From assembly GCA_003153855.1 (NCBI GenBank), contig PMBM01000040.1, forward strand, positions 18,600 to 24,819: a stretch of 6,220 nucleotides of DNA, read 5' to 3'. Each line of letters starts with the position of its first letter. Positions within the stretch are counted from its first letter, which is position 1. The position numbers were made by a program, and so were the translations under genes. The stretch comes from Propionibacteriaceae bacterium. Its GTDB lineage: Bacteria; Actinomycetota; Actinomycetes; Propionibacteriales; Propionibacteriaceae. Of the stretch, positions 5,796 to 6,220 are shown in pieces. The notes beneath the pieces were generated by a model. It was not told where the DNA came from and searched no databases. It worked only from the letters and a program-made list of their open reading frames with translations.

Positions 5796-6220
5796 CACAC
5801 CCCCATCTCCGCGGGTATTCCGGCGCGGTCGATCGGTCGTACTGGCGCCTCGGCGATCAGCCACGTGCCGCCGCCGCGTGCGGGGGTGAACCGTACGCCG
5901 CCGTCCAGCTGCTGCATACGTTCGGAGATGATCTTGATGCCGAGGCGGGAGTCGAGGACCCGTCCGGGGTCGAAGCCGACCCCGTCGTCCTCGACCTCCA
6001 GGCGGATGAGGGTTTGGGACGAACGCAGCCGTACGGTCACCTGGGAGGCCTTGGAGTGCTGCTGAACGTTGGCGAGCGCTTCGCGAAGTACTCTGACGAG
6101 CTGGGCGGCGATCGTGTGCGGTACGAACTCGCTGCACCCTTCACAGTCGAAGGTCGCCGAGATCGCGAACTGCTGGGCGAAGTTGTCGACCAGGCTGCGG
6201 GCCTGCTCGAGGAAGCTGTC
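5795..6220 (-). CDS. NarL-type sensor histidine kinase, C-terminal ATP-binding part (partial)
   Basis: The - strand is open from the window edge (first whole codon 6220-6218) to TGA at 5797-5795, giving the last 141 residues of a kinase. It is the HATPase_c domain of the NarX/DesK class. The N box is 'REALANVQQHSKA' with Asn51 of the fragment, the G1 box 'DDGVGFDP' (78-85), the G2 box 'LGIKIISERMQQLDG' (93-107), and the end 'GGGTWLIAEAPV'. In this class the dimerisation/phosphoacceptor helix with its His lies roughly 100 residues further N-terminal, as does the sensor domain, so both are outside the window and the stimulus is unknown. A Cys26-x-x-Cys29 pair sits just before the ATP-binding core. 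The gene overlaps its response regulator by one base, the usual arrangement of a cognate pair. Confidence 0.93.
   Translation of the reverse strand, partial: DSFLEQARSLVDNFAQQFAISATFDCEGCSEFVPHTIAAQLVRVLREALANVQQHSKASQVTVRLRSSQTLIRLEVEDDGVGFDPGRVLDSRLGIKIISERMQQLDGGVRFTPARGGGTWLIAEAPVRPIDRAGIPAEMGV

Noticed and set aside
5796..6137. N-terminal extension of the response regulator
   Set aside because: It is the kinase gene read in another frame. The receiver domain begins right at the ATG at 5795.

Overview
The window is a GC-rich fragment of what looks like an actinobacterial chromosome. The high GC with strongly GC-biased third codon positions, several GTG starts and the tight gene packing support this. 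The pairing of fixABCX with a cytoplasmic FAD-dependent reductase is reminiscent of propionibacteria and relatives, but no marker gene here fixes the genus, so taxonomy is an inference.

Layout. The first 138 bases on the + strand are the tail of an ABC-transporter ATPase. Everything else lies on the - strand, read from the right edge leftwards: the ATP-binding end of a NarL-type sensor histidine kinase (5795-6220), its LuxR/NarL-type response regulator (5139-5795, one-base overlap with the kinase), a 153-base intergenic region with two inverted repeats, and then a five-gene operon. The operon order is fixA (4254-4985), fixB (3322-4230), an FAD-dependent fumarate-reductase-like oxidoreductase (1828-3300), fixC (460-1758) and fixX (155-445). 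The fixX and ABC genes converge with only 16 bases between their stop codons.

How the genes work together. FixA and FixB form an electron-transfer-flavoprotein heterodimer. FixC and FixX together correspond to the flavin and 4Fe-4S halves of ETF:quinone oxidoreductase. In the known systems the FixABCX complex moves electrons from NADH or acyl-CoA oxidation to a high-energy acceptor or to quinone. Here an extra soluble flavoprotein sits inside the operon between fixB and fixC. It has no heme, FMN or membrane domain of its own, so the natural inference is that the Fix proteins feed it or drain it. Three of its four fumarate-reductase catalytic positions are replaced, so its substrate is probably not fumarate. 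FixA and FixB also depart from the family at residues that touch the nucleotide and the flavin. The adjacent two-component system is the obvious candidate regulator.

There is no RNA gene, insertion sequence or CRISPR array, and no gene-free stretch longer than 153 bases.
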